From positions 36,373,859-36,437,858 of the forward strand of contig NW_026089622.1 of NCBI RefSeq assembly GCF_024586455.1: a DNA stretch of 64,000 nucleotides, given 5' to 3'. The translations under genes and the position numbers were made by a program. Numbering within the stretch: position 1 is the stretch's first letter; every line of letters begins with the position of its first letter. The stretch comes from Bactrocera neohumeralis. Its lineage: Eukaryota; Arthropoda; Insecta; Diptera; Tephritidae. Shown in pieces: positions 20,036 to 31,984 of the stretch. Below the pieces are notes generated by a model, which worked only from the letters and a program-made list of their open reading frames with translations, was not told the origin of the DNA and ran no database searches.

Positions 20036-22611
20036 GTTATTAATGTTTCTTTCTTTATTTGTTCTATTGCGCTTTTGTTGTTATCGGATGACTGCTTTAG
20101 CTCCCACAGCTTTTTCCTTTCGTGTGCTAGAAGGTCAATTGGGGCATTTCCGCTTATAACTAATATTGCCTCGCCGGACACTGTTCGGTAGGCTGATGCA
20201 ACTCTGAGGGCTGCTGTGCGGTGCACTCTGGCCGCTACCTTACGCCGGTTTTTCTTTTTAAGTACATCTGCCCATATCTCAGCTCCGTATAATAAAACGC
20301 TGATTGTTGTCGACATTAGGAGCTTTCTTTTTTCTTGACTGGGGCCTCCTATGTTGGCCATTAGTCGGCTCAGTTGAGAGGTGATCTTCGCTGCCTTTCC
20401 TGCGGCGTGCTGGATTTGTACCCAGAAGGTTAGTCTGGGGTCCAGTCTTACGCCTAGGTAGTTAACTGCTTTTTTTGTCCTAAGAATATCCGTAGTCGTA
20501 TGCATGGTTACTTCGAGAGGTATGTGCTTATTTGTTAGCAGCAGTAGCTCTGTTTTTTCCGTAGCGAGCTGGAGGCTGTGTGAGTCGAGCCATGCTTGGG
20601 TCCGTATCATGACCTGGTTCAGCTTTCTTCGCGCTTCTTCTGTGTCCCTTGCTGTGATTACTGCTGCAATGTCGTCGGCGTAGCCTATTAAATACGATTC
20701 ATCTGGCATTTCTAGTTTTAATATAGCGTCATAGCTAATGTTCCATAAGTCTGGTCCGAGGATGGATCCTTGTGCTGCTCCTGACGTGACCGCTATCTGT
20801 CGTGATCCCTCTTTAGTTTCGTATAGCAGTTTCCTGTTGCTAAGGTAGCTCCGCACCACGGCCCTGAGGTAGTCGGGTACCTTAAAGCTTTTCTCGAGAG
20901 CGTCGATCATATCTACCCATCTAGCGCTGTTGAAGGCGTTTCGGACATCTAGAGTCGCCAGCAACACTATTCTTTTGTATTTATGCCATCTACGTTGTGC
21001 GACTTCTACGCTTTCGATGACGCATTTTATTGCTCCTATGGTTGATCTGCCGGGTCTAAAGCCATATTGTCTAGGGGACAGTCCTCCAGCTTCGTTGATA
21101 GCCGCTTCAAGTCTGGGTTTAAGCAGGGTTTCGTATAGCTTTCCCGCTGTGTCAAGCATACATAGAGGGCGGTATGCTGATGGCGAATTGGGGTCTCCTT
21201 TTCCCTTACTGATTAGAACCAGCCGTTGCTTTTTCCAGGGTTCAGGGAATATTCCGGCTTCAAGGCAGGCGTTGTACATGTTCAGTAGTACTCCTGGGCG
21301 CTCTGCAGCGATTATTTTGAGAATTTCTGATGGGATCCCGTCCGGTCCGGGGGATTTGTTGGCCTTGAGCTTTGCAGTGGCTAGTTGCAGCTCCTCAAGG
21401 GTAAACCGGGGGATTTGCGTCGGTCTTAGGATGTGTTCTGGGTCCCTAGCCCTTGTTTCGTGTGTGGGGAATAGTGCGTTCACAATGTTATCCATTTTGG
21501 CAGCGGTTAGATCAGGTGGCTTTGCTCGAGCGCCGAGTTTCTTCATCACTATTTTATACCCGAGTCCCCAGGGGTTTCTATTTATATCCTCGCGTAGTTC
21601 CTCCCATTTTTTCTTTTTGCTGTCGTCGATGGCATGCTTTAGCTCCTTCTTTGCTAATTTGTATTGATCGGCTTCTTGAGTTGCGGCTCCTCTACGCCTG
21701 GATCTCGTGTAGGATCTGCGAAGGCGGAGGCATGTCCGTCTGAGTTGGGCTATATTTTCAGTCCACCAGTAAACTGCTGCTTTATGTTTGCTGTGGGAGG
21801 CCTTGGGCATTGCTTTTTGACAGGCTCTTGTTATATTAAGCATTGTGTGCTCGACAGTTTTTCCTGCGATTATGGGGGAGTTGCTAGATGGGTTTTGGTC
21901 GTCTATTGCGGAGATTAATTTCGAAGTATCTAGCTTCGCAATGTTCCACTTTCGTGTTCCAGTTGTTTTCCTCTGCTGGTTAGTGCTTGTTCCCGTGTCG
22001 ATCATAAATGAGATGTAGTGATGATCGCTGCCAGTGTAATCCTCCAGGACCTTCCAGTTCTTTATTGAGCCTGCCATGCGTTCTGTTGATAGGGTAATGT
22101 CTGGTGTGGTTTCCTCGCATCCCGGTCTTCTAAACGTGGTTGCATTTCCCGTATTGTGCACTACTAGCCCTAGCCGCGCAGCCATTTCTACAATGCGCTT
22201 TCCTCTCGAGTCCGTGCTTGGTAGACCCCACTCTACGGCTCTGGAATTTAGGTCTCCGGCGATAATCAATTGACCTTCTATAGACCTGGCTGTATCCTCT
22301 ATGTTGTCGAGCTTTCCTTGGAATTCCTGTATACTATCGCTTGGCGTCAAGTAGCAGCTGATTACTGTAAAAAGGTCGCTTTTGGCCCAGACGAAGCCGT
22401 TGCCGTTCCCATTGTTTACAGTCCTGATATTACTCCCTGGTGGTAGCCATATAGCGGCGGTTGAGCTGCTATCTTCTAGCCAGATACCTCTCTCTTTCTT
22501 TTTGTATTGCTCGCTTATGATGATCATCTCGTAGTCGCTCTCCGTCACCATTTGCGAGAGTAGTGCGTCGGCAGTCTTGCATCTATGCATGTTGGCCTGT
22601 AGGATATTCAT
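20026..22611 (-). CDS. ORF2 of the R1-like element (endonuclease-RT), C-terminally cut
   Basis: An 861-codon frame starting at the ATG at 22611, which overlaps the ORF1 stop as ATGA. Residues 1-215 are an APE-type endonuclease (start MNILQANMHRC, LIIAGDLNSRAVEWG, SDHHYISF). From about 400 comes reverse transcriptase, with KSPGPDGIPSEIL, YRPLCMLDTAGK, GFRPGRSTIGA, AAQGSILGPDLW and the catalytic LIGYADDIAAVI. The protein nicks target DNA and primes reverse transcription from the nick. It ends early at an in-frame stop, so the C-terminal domain at 19625-20025 is lost. No RNase H domain is seen. Confidence 0.88.
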   Translation of the reverse strand: MNILQANMHRCKTADALLSQMVTESDYEMIIISEQYKKKERGIWLEDSSSTAAIWLPPGSNIRTVNNGNGNGFVWAKSDLFTVISCYLTPSDSIQEFQGKLDNIEDTARSIEGQLIIAGDLNSRAVEWGLPSTDSRGKRIVEMAARLGLVVHNTGNATTFRRPGCEETTPDITLSTERMAGSIKNWKVLEDYTGSDHHYISFMIDTGTSTNQQRKTTGTRKWNIAKLDTSKLISAIDDQNPSSNSPIIAGKTVEHTMLNITRACQKAMPKASHSKHKAAVYWWTENIAQLRRTCLRLRRSYTRSRRRGAATQEADQYKLAKKELKHAIDDSKKKKWEELREDINRNPWGLGYKIVMKKLGARAKPPDLTAAKMDNIVNALFPTHETRARDPEHILRPTQIPRFTLEELQLATAKLKANKSPGPDGIPSEILKIIAAERPGVLLNMYNACLEAGIFPEPWKKQRLVLISKGKGDPNSPSAYRPLCMLDTAGKLYETLLKPRLEAAINEAGGLSPRQYGFRPGRSTIGAIKCVIESVEVAQRRWHKYKRIVLLATLDVRNAFNSARWVDMIDALEKSFKVPDYLRAVVRSYLSNRKLLYETKEGSRQIAVTSGAAQGSILGPDLWNISYDAILKLEMPDESYLIGYADDIAAVITARDTEEARRKLNQVMIRTQAWLDSHSLQLATEKTELLLLTNKHIPLEVTMHTTTDILRTKKAVNYLGVRLDPRLTFWVQIQHAAGKAAKITSQLSRLMANIGGPSQEKRKLLMSTTISVLLYGAEIWADVLKKKNRRKVAARVHRTAALRVASAYRTVSGEAILVISGNAPIDLLAHERKKLWELKQSSDNNKSAIEQIKKETLITWQ

Positions 22612-24044
22612 TTGCCTCGGTAATTCCTATATACCGTGCATTTTGCGGAGCCCGGGATGTGGTCGATTTTTTCATGTTTGGCCTCTTTGCAAAGGCAACA
22701 TGAAGGAGGCTTCTCGCAATCTTTCAATTTATGACCTGGTTGGCCGCATTTTATGCAAACACCTTGTCCCCTTCTATCGGGCCCTTTGCAGTCCCAGGTT
22801 AAGTGTCCTGGACCAAAGCAGCGGAAACACCTTTTGGGGGTTTCTTTCAGCCGCAGCCTGCAGCTAACCCAGCCGATTTTGATGCGTGCCTGTCGCATTA
22901 GTGCATCAGCTCTATCCTGGTCCAGCGTTACATATGCCCTTACCTGCTCTCTTGTGTTAGGAGCTGTTATGTTGATCGCCAAGCCTTCGGTGGGGTCCTG
23001 TAGCGCTTCTTTGACAGCCCCTGCTACTTCTTCTTTTGTTGTCAGCGAGTCGAGGTCTCTAATTTCTATAGTAACCTTAGTTTCAAGGTCGGCTACAGTT
23101 GCAGTCTCTTTGAGAGTGGATTTAAGTGCCTCACAGAAGCTGGTCTTTGTGGACTGTCGCTTCTCTAGCTCTAGTAATAGGGCTCCAGCTCTTGTTTTGC
23201 GGATCCCTTTGATTTTGACTTCTGCCTCTTTAAGATCTACCTTGCTACGGATATTCTTGAGGACTTCGGCGTAGCTGTTTCCTTCTGCTGGTTTTATTAT
23301 AACGGCCTCTGTTTGTCGTTTCGGCCTGTTATTTCCTTTCTGGTTTGCGGCCATGTTGTTGGCTGGTTGCCTCTTGTTTGCGTTTTTAGGCGCTTCTTCC
23401 CTCGTTCCTTCGTTGACGTGAGTTTTCCTGGCTTTTTTAGGCAAAACTTTTTGCCACTGGCCGTCGTTTTCGTGTCGTGGTCGCACTGTTTCTCGCGGCT
23501 CCACGGGGCTTGTCGCACGCCGCTTCGAGGTTGCTGACTCGGGGGTCGCGATGCGTCTGCTTAGGTGTACCCGCCTTTTCTCGGTTTCCGCAGTGAGCAA
23601 ATTTCTGCGGTAGCTCTTAATGACGTCGAAGAGCTCGTCTAGCTGTGCCGCTCCGTTCTTTACGTCCAAGCTGACGTTCTTTTGCTTCGCCATCGCCAAA
23701 TTAATTTTTTGCACTATCGCCTTACACTTTTCAAGGGATTCTTCTTCTGCTCGTCTCATTTGGGTGATGTATTCTTGTTTCGGCGAGCTCTGATTTCCGT
23801 CTTTAGTGGCAGCTGGGGTACTCTTCCCTTCTCCCTGCTTTGCCGGTGCTGCTTGTGGGGCCGGAGTCTCCCTTGAGTCTGTGTTTTCGCCAGTTTTGTC
23901 CATCTGCTTTGGGGTGTCGGTGAGTATGGGGGATCTGAGTATCCTGCTGCTTCTGCGGAACACCGTTCCGTATTCTTCTTCTTGTACGTCTTTGTTTTGC
24001 TGTTCCCTCTGTTGGGTTTTTTGTTGTAGTTGCGGTGTATTCAT
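22608..24044 (-). CDS. ORF1 (Gag-like) of the R1-like element
   Basis: A 478-codon open frame beginning MNTPQLQQKTQQREQQNKDV at 24044. The N-terminal half is charged and low in complexity. Residues about 240-400 form a fold-rich region (SYAEVLKNIRSKVDLKEAEV), followed by three CCHC zinc knuckles at about 410-470: CFRCFGPGHLTWDC, CIKCGQPGHKLKDC and CCLCKEAKHEKIDH. This is the order found in R1-clade ORF1 proteins, which bind element RNA. The stop codon TGA overlaps the ORF2 start in ATGA, suggesting coupled termination and reinitiation. The frame has no internal stop. Confidence 0.87.
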   Translation of the reverse strand: MNTPQLQQKTQQREQQNKDVQEEEYGTVFRRSSRILRSPILTDTPKQMDKTGENTDSRETPAPQAAPAKQGEGKSTPAATKDGNQSSPKQEYITQMRRAEEESLEKCKAIVQKINLAMAKQKNVSLDVKNGAAQLDELFDVIKSYRRNLLTAETEKRRVHLSRRIATPESATSKRRATSPVEPRETVRPRHENDGQWQKVLPKKARKTHVNEGTREEAPKNANKRQPANNMAANQKGNNRPKRQTEAVIIKPAEGNSYAEVLKNIRSKVDLKEAEVKIKGIRKTRAGALLLELEKRQSTKTSFCEALKSTLKETATVADLETKVTIEIRDLDSLTTKEEVAGAVKEALQDPTEGLAINITAPNTREQVRAYVTLDQDRADALMRQARIKIGWVSCRLRLKETPKRCFRCFGPGHLTWDCKGPDRRGQGVCIKCGQPGHKLKDCEKPPSCCLCKEAKHEKIDHIPGSAKCTVYRNYRGK

Positions 24045-24775
24045 TTTTTCTGTTGGGTCTCCGCTTCAAGCCGCTATCTCCGCACGTTGTAGCAGTTGCC
24101 CTTTATGAACCCCGTGGTTATCTATGCAAGCAGGGAGGCCACGCAAGGGTTGACACAAGTCCTTATGGGAGCTTATGTTCAGAGCCAGGTTCGGGCACGA
24201 ATCAGGAGTTCGTCTCAACTGAACCTGTACGGCCATAGAAATTATGGCGACGTGCATTGAACGTACTTGAAGACCTGCCATGGTTTTAACGAGACGGAGG
24301 TGAGAGCAGTATTAGCCTGCCAGCCATTTCGATAAGATGTCACTCTTATCTACTGAGGTGACAGAATACTGCCCTCCCCAGCCCTTTGTCGGTCTTATCC
24401 GTTTCGGTTTTCTAGTATTCCATAATCAGAATCTCGATTCTGATGGGCTCTTGCCCAGGGGGTTTTCTTCTTCTTCTGTGCACCTTTGGTGCTGGTCGCT
24501 GTGTCCCTCGTCGCTTTGTTGCCTCCCTCTCGTGAGTAGGTTCTCCCTCGGTGCAGCCGCGGTGGGAGTTGTGGACGCTTATTTGAAGGCGGCATCTTCT
24601 CGCCTCTTCGCGGGAGGTTCATTGGGCGCGTGAGGCGTTTTGAGCCAAGCCCTTCTCTCCTGCAGCTCTTGGTCGGGGGCTGCGTATTACTATTCGCAGC
24701 TGACCTACTTAGCGTAGGCCGTCCACTATCCGCCAGCTGTGACCCCGGTAGTAGCCTGAGCTCAGCCTTACCATG
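24045..24775 (-). other. 5' untranslated region of the R1-like element
   Basis: No gene. GC-richer than the flanks. It contains a stem-like pair around AAGATGTCACTCTTATC (24333-24349) and segments similar to 44100-44240, the 5' region of the LOA-type element. The 5' border at 24775 is judged from the start of RTE-like sequence. Confidence 0.5.
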
Positions 24776-24783
24776 AGAACCAT

Positions 24784-25275
24784 GGCAAACGAAATAACCG
24801 AACGCTATAAGTCACTCATAATTTCCGTCCTGCTATATGGTGCAGAGGCTTGGACCTTGATAACAACTGGTGAGTCGTTCCGAGTTTTCGAGAGAAAAGT
24901 TCTGGGAAAGATTTATGGTCCTTCGCGGGTTGGTTACGGCGAATATCGCATTCGATGGAACGATGAGCTGTATGAGATATACGACGACATTGACATAGTT
25001 CAGCGAATTAAAAGACAGCGGCTTCGCTGGCTAGGTCGTGTTGTCCGGATGGACGAAAACACTCCAGCTCTGAAAGTATTCGACGCAGTACCCTCCGGGG
25101 GAAGCAGAGGAAGAGGAAGACATCCACTCCGTTGGAAGGACCAAGTGGAGAAGGACATGGTTTCGCTTGGAATATCCAATTGACGCCACGTAGCGAAAAG
25201 AAGAAACGACTGGCGCGCTGTTGTTAACTCGGCTATAATCACGTAAGCGGTGTCTACGCCAATAAAGAAGAAGAA
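24784..25275 (+). mobile_element. RTE-like element, 3' fragment
   Basis: It matches 1290-1757 at nucleotide level. It encodes SLIISVLLYGAEAWTL, then GEYRIRWNDELYEIYDDIDI and LRWLGRVVRMDENTPALKVF in one open frame (24773-25183). It keeps the 13 bases missing from the first copy and ends with the same AAG/GAA tail at about 25262-25275. The 5' truncation is typical of LINE insertion. It lies between the R1-like element and the resumed jockey sequence. Confidence 0.85.
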
Positions 25276-27720
25276 TGCTTATATCAGAAACTTATCTAAG
25301 AAATAAAAATTATTTTAATATACCGGGATTTAGACTCTATGCTACAAATCATCCGGATGGAAAAGCGCATGGTAGCACAGCAGTGTTGATTAGAAATCGT
25401 TTAAACCACTAAACTCTACAATTTTATGCTACACTACAATTAGAAGCTACAACAGTATCACTAAAAATTCGGGGTTGTGACTTAAACCTTACGGCTATAT
25501 ACTATCCACCTCGTTTTTAAATTGCAGATAGCGAATTTAAAGACCTTTTTAGAACACGAGGTCAAAGATTTCTAGCAGGTGGAAATTACAACGCAAAACA
25601 CACGTACTGGGGCTAAAGTGTTATTAATCTGAAAGGACGACAGCTGTAATACACTATTATGAATAAGTATAATAAGCTGGATATAATATAATAATATAAT
25701 AGATTTTGCTGTAGTCAAAAATATAGATAAATCGCTTATGACAGCTGATACATGTACAGACTTATCATCTGATCATTCTCCTGTACTAATAAAGTTATAC
25801 GAACAGCCAATGATATTTGAGCCAAAAATTCCTCCAACATCTCATAAAAGTAACTTGTTGATGTATAGAAAATATATCAGCAGCCACATCAATATTGTTT
25901 GCAAAATAAATACCTTAAAAGACATTGATGAAAACATAAAAGAATTTAATGACGTAACAACTAATGCAGCTGTATTGGCAACACCAAAAAGAATTTTTGG
26001 TTTTAGAAAGATCACCAATAATGAAATAGAGAAACTTGTAAATGAGAAAATGAGAGGCGTTAATGCCAGTTAAATCGCTCCCCTTCAACTCTGCTTCACT
26101 CAACACTGAAAATTATATAAAGAGACTGTGTACAAATTCTAGCAAGCAAAACTCCCTTTGGAAAGCCCAAAAGTCTTTCAAGCCACCAGTAGATTCCAAC
26201 ATGCCTCTAAGACAGTTGAATGGTAATTGGGCACGTAGTAGTGAGGATAAAGCAAATTGCTTTGCAAATCACCTAGAAAAGGTATTTCAACTTAATTGCC
26301 CAAAGAATAACTTTAAGTTGCCAACTTGGCTCAATACTGCTAACGAGTCGCTTGTGTCTATTAGGGCTTCTACTTCTGAAGTTACTAAAATCATAAAAGA
26401 GCTAAATCCGAAAAAGGTATAAGGACAGGATAATATTATTCTAAAAATGCTAATTGAGTTACCAAATGCCATAACGGTGCTCTCCTTGCTCTTTAATGCA
26501 ATTCTTGGGGTCGGATACTATAAACCTGGGAAAGACTTAACACAGCCGTCTTCCTACAGACCAATAAGTCTCTTACCCTGTATTTCTAAAATATTTGAAA
26601 AAGTGTTACTATCAAGGATGACTCCTTTCCGCCACGAAAATAATATAATACCAACGCACGAATTCGGTTTTCGTGCTAAACACGGCACTGTAGAGCAAGT
26701 AAATAGAATTACCAACGAAATCAGGAAAGCATCCGAGCACAGAAATATAGTCAACTATTTTTCTAGATGTAGCTCAATCGTTCGATAAGGTCTGGCATGA
26801 AGGCCTTTTATGGAAAATCAAAAACGTTTTACCTTACGAATTGCATACAACTTTGGAATCATATTTAAGAAACAGGAAATTTACAGTTAACGTAGCAGAC
26901 TTCATATCAGAAGAACGAGTAATAAGCTGGTGTACCTCAGGGTAGCGTGCTAGGCCCAACTCTGTACAATACAGTATATACAGCAGACATTAAAACATAA
27001 CGTATTGACATTCACTTTTGCGGATGACACAGCTCTAGTAAGCCGTAACAAATGCCCCATCAGAGCATCAAGAGTATTAGAGCAGCACTTAACTTTGATC
27101 GAAGAATGGCTAGCCAACTGGTGTATAAATATTAATGAGCAAAAATACATGCATGTTACATTCTCGCTAAGACCAGAAACGTGTCAGATAGTTAAAATAA
27201 ACAATGTTCTAGTACCCCAAGCGAATAAAGTAACTTATCTTGGGATTCACCTAGACAGAAGACTTACGTGGAGAAAACACATAGCGAGTAAAATAACTTG
27301 CATGAAGATAAGACCTGCAAATTTAAATTGGCTATTAAATAAAAACTCCAAACTTAGCCTAGACAACAAAGTGCTTTTATATAATGGGGTCATAGAGCCG
27401 ATTTGCAACCAACATTGATATAATACAAACGTTCCAATCTAAAATGCTTAGAACAATCACGGGTGCACCATGGTACATGCATAATTAAAACATTCATAAA
27501 GATCTTGATATTCCTATGGTAAAGAAGGAGATAGAGAATAGCAGCATGAGATATACTTTAGAAAGAAGTGATCTACCAGCCTACTAGTGAGCAATGTTCT
27601 ACCCAAAAAGCTCAACCACATTTTTGAGCTTCTTTAGTTTTAAATAAATTTAAGATTTGAATACTTATTGTTAGGCTTTACCAAGCAGATCCAATAAATA
27701 AAGATATATTGAAAAAAAAC
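25276..27720 (+). pseudogene. jockey-type LINE ORF2 remnant (endonuclease-RT)
   Basis: The continuation of the copy broken at 19300. The endonuclease begins ISETYLRNKNYF and is full of stops; SSDHSPVLIKL (about 25765) marks its C-terminal end. RT blocks follow: QPSSYRPISLLPCISKIFEK (26550), HEFGFRAKHGTVEQVNRI (26660), FADDTALVS (27015), and the thumb HLDRRLTWRKHIASKI (27250). There are frameshifts near 26075, 26440, 26775 and 26950. It ends in AATAAATAAAGATATATTG and a short A run at about 27712-27719, the element's 3' tail. It is inactive. Confidence 0.8.
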
Positions 27721-27759
27721 ACTGTTGGATACATTATTTCCAAAATTAAGTGAACTCTT

Positions 27760-28005
27760 TGGACTAATTCCTTGGATTTTTCACAAGACCTATTCACAAC
27801 GCTCGAATTTATTCAAGTCAAAACGTTAATGTCATGACTTGGCCACCATATTCTCCAGATCTTATCGTAGTTGAAGATTTTTGTGGAAAACATTAACTGC
27901 AGCTATTCAACCTGCTTGGAGCGAGATTTCCTTTGATTGATTCTCTGCTTCATTCTATGAAGGACCGGTTATATGAAGTTATTACTAATAAATCAAGTAT
28001 TAACA
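27760..28005 (+). pseudogene. Tc1-like transposase C-terminal remnant
   Basis: Across frames it reads QNVNVMTWPPYSPDL, the end of the DD34E catalytic domain of Tc1-like transposases (family form WPxxSPDLNPIExxW), then LLHSMKDRLYEVITNKS in the C-terminal helix region. Multiple stops and substitutions mark it as old. The flanking 28006-28560 is AT-rich and I see no feature in it. Confidence 0.65.
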
Positions 28006-28559
28006 CGAACTTAAAATTTAAGTTAAAAAATATATACTTTTCTTATGAAAAATTTTAAAGCCTAAGTTCGTCTGTCTCATGACCAAGAAACATGCACCCT
28101 TTTTGAGTAGCTTTAAGAAAATGTTTGAAAAATTCAATTTTGTTAAGTTTGAATAATCATTTGAATATTTGGGGTACTCACAACCCGTCGTAAAGCAACA
28201 TAAAATCGTAAAATTATAAATTTTTACACTTGTTTAAAAAAATTGTTGTTGGATTTCATACAAAAATGAGTTTACACATTTAGAATTCTCAATGCTATGT
28301 TTTCGAATCGTTATAACTTATAACTTTATGAAACTTGTGAAAACCCTAATTATATTTAAAGTATCATTAAGTACACTATGTTTTTCATGTCAACTTTTTT
28401 TCAATCATCATTAAAATAATAAATATTAAACAATTGTAGTGTAAGTAAACGTACGTTTAACCTAGAGACCAGCAGTCTACAAGTTATAGGGCGTAAACCA
28501 ACTTTTTCTAAGAAAACATTTTATACTCTTGCAACTTGGATGAGTCAAAGCCAGGGAAA

Positions 28560-28985
28560 TACCTTGAGGTGTAAAACGTCACGTAAAAAATGCCCCCAAT
28601 AAAAATGAAACAACAGCATCGGAAGAGAAACCCTCCTTTGAAGACGACCGTGGCAAACGCATTAAAGATAACGACTTAAGGGCATGCACCTCGAATGTCC
28701 GGCAACTTAATTAGGAAGGTGCCGCTACCCAGCTGGTTGATGTGTTCGTAAAAGTAAAGGCTGACATCACCGCCGTCTAATAAGTGCGCATCAAAGCGAA
28801 GTTTTTCAACATGTCGCAGATTTTCGGGCACGCACCGACGGAAGAGAAGGACGATGTGACCGAAGATGCTTTCTATGAGCGCTTGGAGCGCACCTATGAG
28901 AGCTGCCCCACCACTATTTCAAAATCGTGATTGGCGACTTTAACGCGAGGGTGGGCAAAGAAGGTATCTTTGCATAACGGTCGGG
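28560..28985 (+). pseudogene. RTE-like endonuclease remnant
   Basis: It contains QLVDVFVKVKADITAV, FYERLERTYESCPHHY and KIVIGDFNARVGKEGIF, the blocks of an APE-type endonuclease as found in RTE/BovB-like ORFs (catalytic GDFNARVG). Stops and deletions are frequent. It is probably the upstream part of the same family as 31985-33010, separated by other LINE debris. Confidence 0.65.
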
Positions 28986-29029
28986 AAATTCATGAAGAGG
29001 ACTGAGTGGTGCCAGTTTAAAATGTTACG

Positions 29030-31700
29030 TAAGGTACCTCCAGGGGAGAAAAACTCTTGAGGAAACCGTGAGGATTGCGAGAAACAGGGTCAGAAGATAC
29101 GTAAGGGCGGAAATACCGCATCCAGATTTGGATCAGCGGACCAGTCAAAGCTACTCCAATTCATAGAACTGGAGGAGCGTCGGCTTCTCCGACGTCAGTA
29201 TCATTCCATAGGGTGTATTTCAAAGGCGAGATGCTGCAGGTTGACTGCAAGGATAAGCAAAGTGCTAACTGGCTACAAGGGATCGCTCCCAAGCTGGTGG
29301 GCTGTGAAGGTCCGCTCATGCACTGTATGACGGATTCCTCCCCACATGTGCAGGAAAACCGGACAAGTTTGCTCTGGAGCTCATGGCAGAACAGAGGGAT
29401 TAAACTTCGGCCTGGCGAGTAGTCGAGAACAAAGTGGGAATTCCAGATGGATATTTAACTTGTTTGGACGACAAATACTACAAATTCATCCAGAAGGAGG
29501 GCTGCCGTCTAAATTACCGGTTTATCTCGGTAGTCATAAAGCTCTACAAGCCGAGGGCTACCGAGAAGAGCGGTACGTACGAAAAGATACAGGTTGACAA
29601 CAACTGCAGAAGCCACAGTGGAAGTCCCGGCTATGAAGTCAGTCGTTGAAGAAGGGGCGCTACCCTCCACGCAAGAGCTCCTAAGGGGACTTCAAGACCT
29701 AGATGGCAACGCGAGGGACGGTGCAGATGAGGACCAGTTCCTCATAGAACCAATACTATAGTGCTCGCAGGTGTAGAGGTTGCCCAGGTGAACCTCCATC
29801 CCGCGGGGTTAGCATCCGCTGTCATCGCGAGCAGGTTCTCGTCGGATAACCTGGGCAACCTGCTCATATAGGGTCAACAAAGCAGAGGTTAAGAGCCTCA
29901 AAATGGACTCCAGGAGACACACATACTGCGCCTTCAGAGGTTGTACAGGACCTAGTGGAGTATTGCCGAAAGAACAGATTGCCTCTGATCCTGGGGTGTG
30001 ATGCAATTCACGAGGTAAGTCTTTCCTTGAATTTATTATTAGTAATAATCTAAGTATGGAGAATGCACGGTGCGAACCTACATTCATCGCTAATAAGAGA
30101 AAGGAAGTGCTGGAAATCATGCTGAGTAACCGGGCGGGACTGATCTCACAGTGGAGGGTGTCTTCAGAAAGTAGGAAAATTGTAGGAATTTCCGTGAAAA
30201 CGTCTTCTCAATAACAGAGGTAGCATAACTGAAAAAAACTCTGGCTAAAGGTAAGACGGACACAGTTCTAGTGACGGAATTTATACGTCCAGTGCGAAGA
30301 AGAGAGCTACGGCACTCTTGCGTGCGCATTTCCCGGAGACAATTAAGGAAGACCTGTCGTCGAACATAAGCCATCTTGCCTAGTTTGGGAAGTCGTGGAG
30401 AAACTGTTTACTACGGACTTAATCAGGTGAACTACGGCTTCATTCCCTAAATTCAAGTTCCCGGGGGTCGACGTCCTCTTTTCAGCACTTCTGCAGCGAG
30501 GAGAGCAGGTTCTACTACCCTACCTTGTTCAGCTGATGAGAGACAGCCTGGCCCTGTGGTATATCCCTGAACCATGGAGAACAGCGAAGGTGATCTTTTA
30601 ACCGAAAGTGGGAAGGAAGGACTACTCACTGGCTATATCTTTTAGACCGATTAGTCTAATTTCCTTCCCACCAAACAGTATGGAAAATACCGTGGACCAC
30701 GAAATAAGGACCGATACGCCGATAACGTCACCCCTACATGCGAACTAGCACGCTTACAGAGCAGGCAGATCGACCAATACTATTATGTGCCAGCTAACCT
30801 CCAAGATACAGAGCTGGATGGAAATTGGGGAAAAGTGTTATGCGTCTTCCTAGACATCGAAGGTGCATTTGACAACACGTTTCATACGAACGTAGCAAGG
30901 GCACTGGAGAAAAATAATGTAGCATCGCCGGTGCGCAGATGGATAGAAACCGTACTGCGCACCAGAATAGCTGAGACCACAGTAAGAGATACCAGTATTC
31001 GTCTCGACACTACAAGGGGCTGCCCATAGGGAGGAGGGCTATCCCCTGTGCTGTTGAACCTCGTCGAGGACTTGTGTTGCTAACTAACAATGGAATCCGC
31101 TGGCAAGGATATGCAGGCGACATTGTTATCATAGCTAGAGGTAAATTTGAGGACATTCTCTGCGATATCGTTCAAAGGGAACTATTCCTGGCCAAGAGAT
31201 GGGGCAGAAGTGTTAAACTAAACACGAACCCCTTGAAGATGACCATCGTCCCATTTACGAAGCGCATGTCTCTGCCTTGCTTCAGGAACCTAACACTCGG
31301 AGGCAGAGAGATAGAGACGACTGGTCTCTCAGCAGTAATCCTAAATGGAGCGATTCCGCTCTATAGCTACTGCTTAGAAACTGTACAATCAAGTGGTACA
31401 CCAACGGGTCGAACACGAAGAAATGTAGGAATGTATAGAACAACTAAATAGTCTTTCAGAACGTAACCAAGTGCACCTTATTTGTGTGTCAGGTCGTAAA
31501 GCAATAGCCGGTAATGAATTGTGTGATGAGCTTACAAGCTCCGCAGCATCCAGCAACATGGTAGGACCCGAACATTTCCTTGTGGTTGGTTCCTACACCA
31601 TAAAAGAGCTGCTCCGGAATGATGAAGCAGTAGATAGGGGAAGGCAATGCAAAATCTCCTAGACATGGCGCCATGTCCAGTTGCTAATGAGTGGATACAA
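29030..31700 (+). pseudogene. I/LOA-group LINE ORF2 remnant
   Basis: A highly decayed LINE with blocks in order: a piece of ORF1 (about 29200-29650), endonuclease start NLHPAGLASAVIASRF (29790), CRKNRLPLILGCDAN (29970), RT motifs SFRPISLISFPP (30640), HAYRAGRSTNTI (30752), VFLDIEGAFDNTF (30846) and AGDIVIIARGKF (31112, catalytic YADD reduced to YAGD), then an RNase H end VSGRKAIAGNELCDELTSSA (31487). Presence of an RNase H-like tail argues for the I or LOA group. Frameshifts and stops occur every few hundred bases. Confidence 0.7.
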
Positions 31701-31984
31701 CCTCAAAAAGTTTAAATTGAATATATTAACATGGGCCTAGCTTCTTGTGCAAATAACTTTCTGGTTCTGCGATTAAGAGTTTGAAACACCAGACCAGGGG
31801 TTAATGGCCTGCACAGCAGTCTTTTGGCGCCGGATTTAGGCCCTTGGATCCATGTTTCCAAATAGACATCTCATTAACACCTAGCAGTATGTTGGAACGT
31901 ATCAATTTACTGGGGCTAGTTAAGACGCTGCGACTTAGGAGAGGGCACATTAGAACCCAAGTCGCGGTGCAATCCTCACTTACT

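Larger units (their letters stand above)
19305..24775 (-). mobile_element. R1-like non-LTR retrotransposon, nearly full length
   Basis: A minus-strand LINE with a GC-richer base composition than its neighbours. It has a 5' untranslated region (about 24045-24775), ORF1 (22608-24044), ORF2 (20026-22611, continuing broken to 19625) and a 3' untranslated region (19305-19624) without an obvious poly(A) tail. ORF2 has endonuclease and RT but no RNase H, consistent with the R1 clade. Part of the 5' region (24240-24385) resembles the 5' region of the LOA-type element at 44090-44240. It splits the jockey copy and abuts an RTE-like tail at 24784. Confidence 0.78.

Noticed and set aside
20930..21667. 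245-codon plus-strand frame
   Set aside because: It is a shadow of the R1-like ORF2 on the minus strand; the RT motifs are all on the minus strand.
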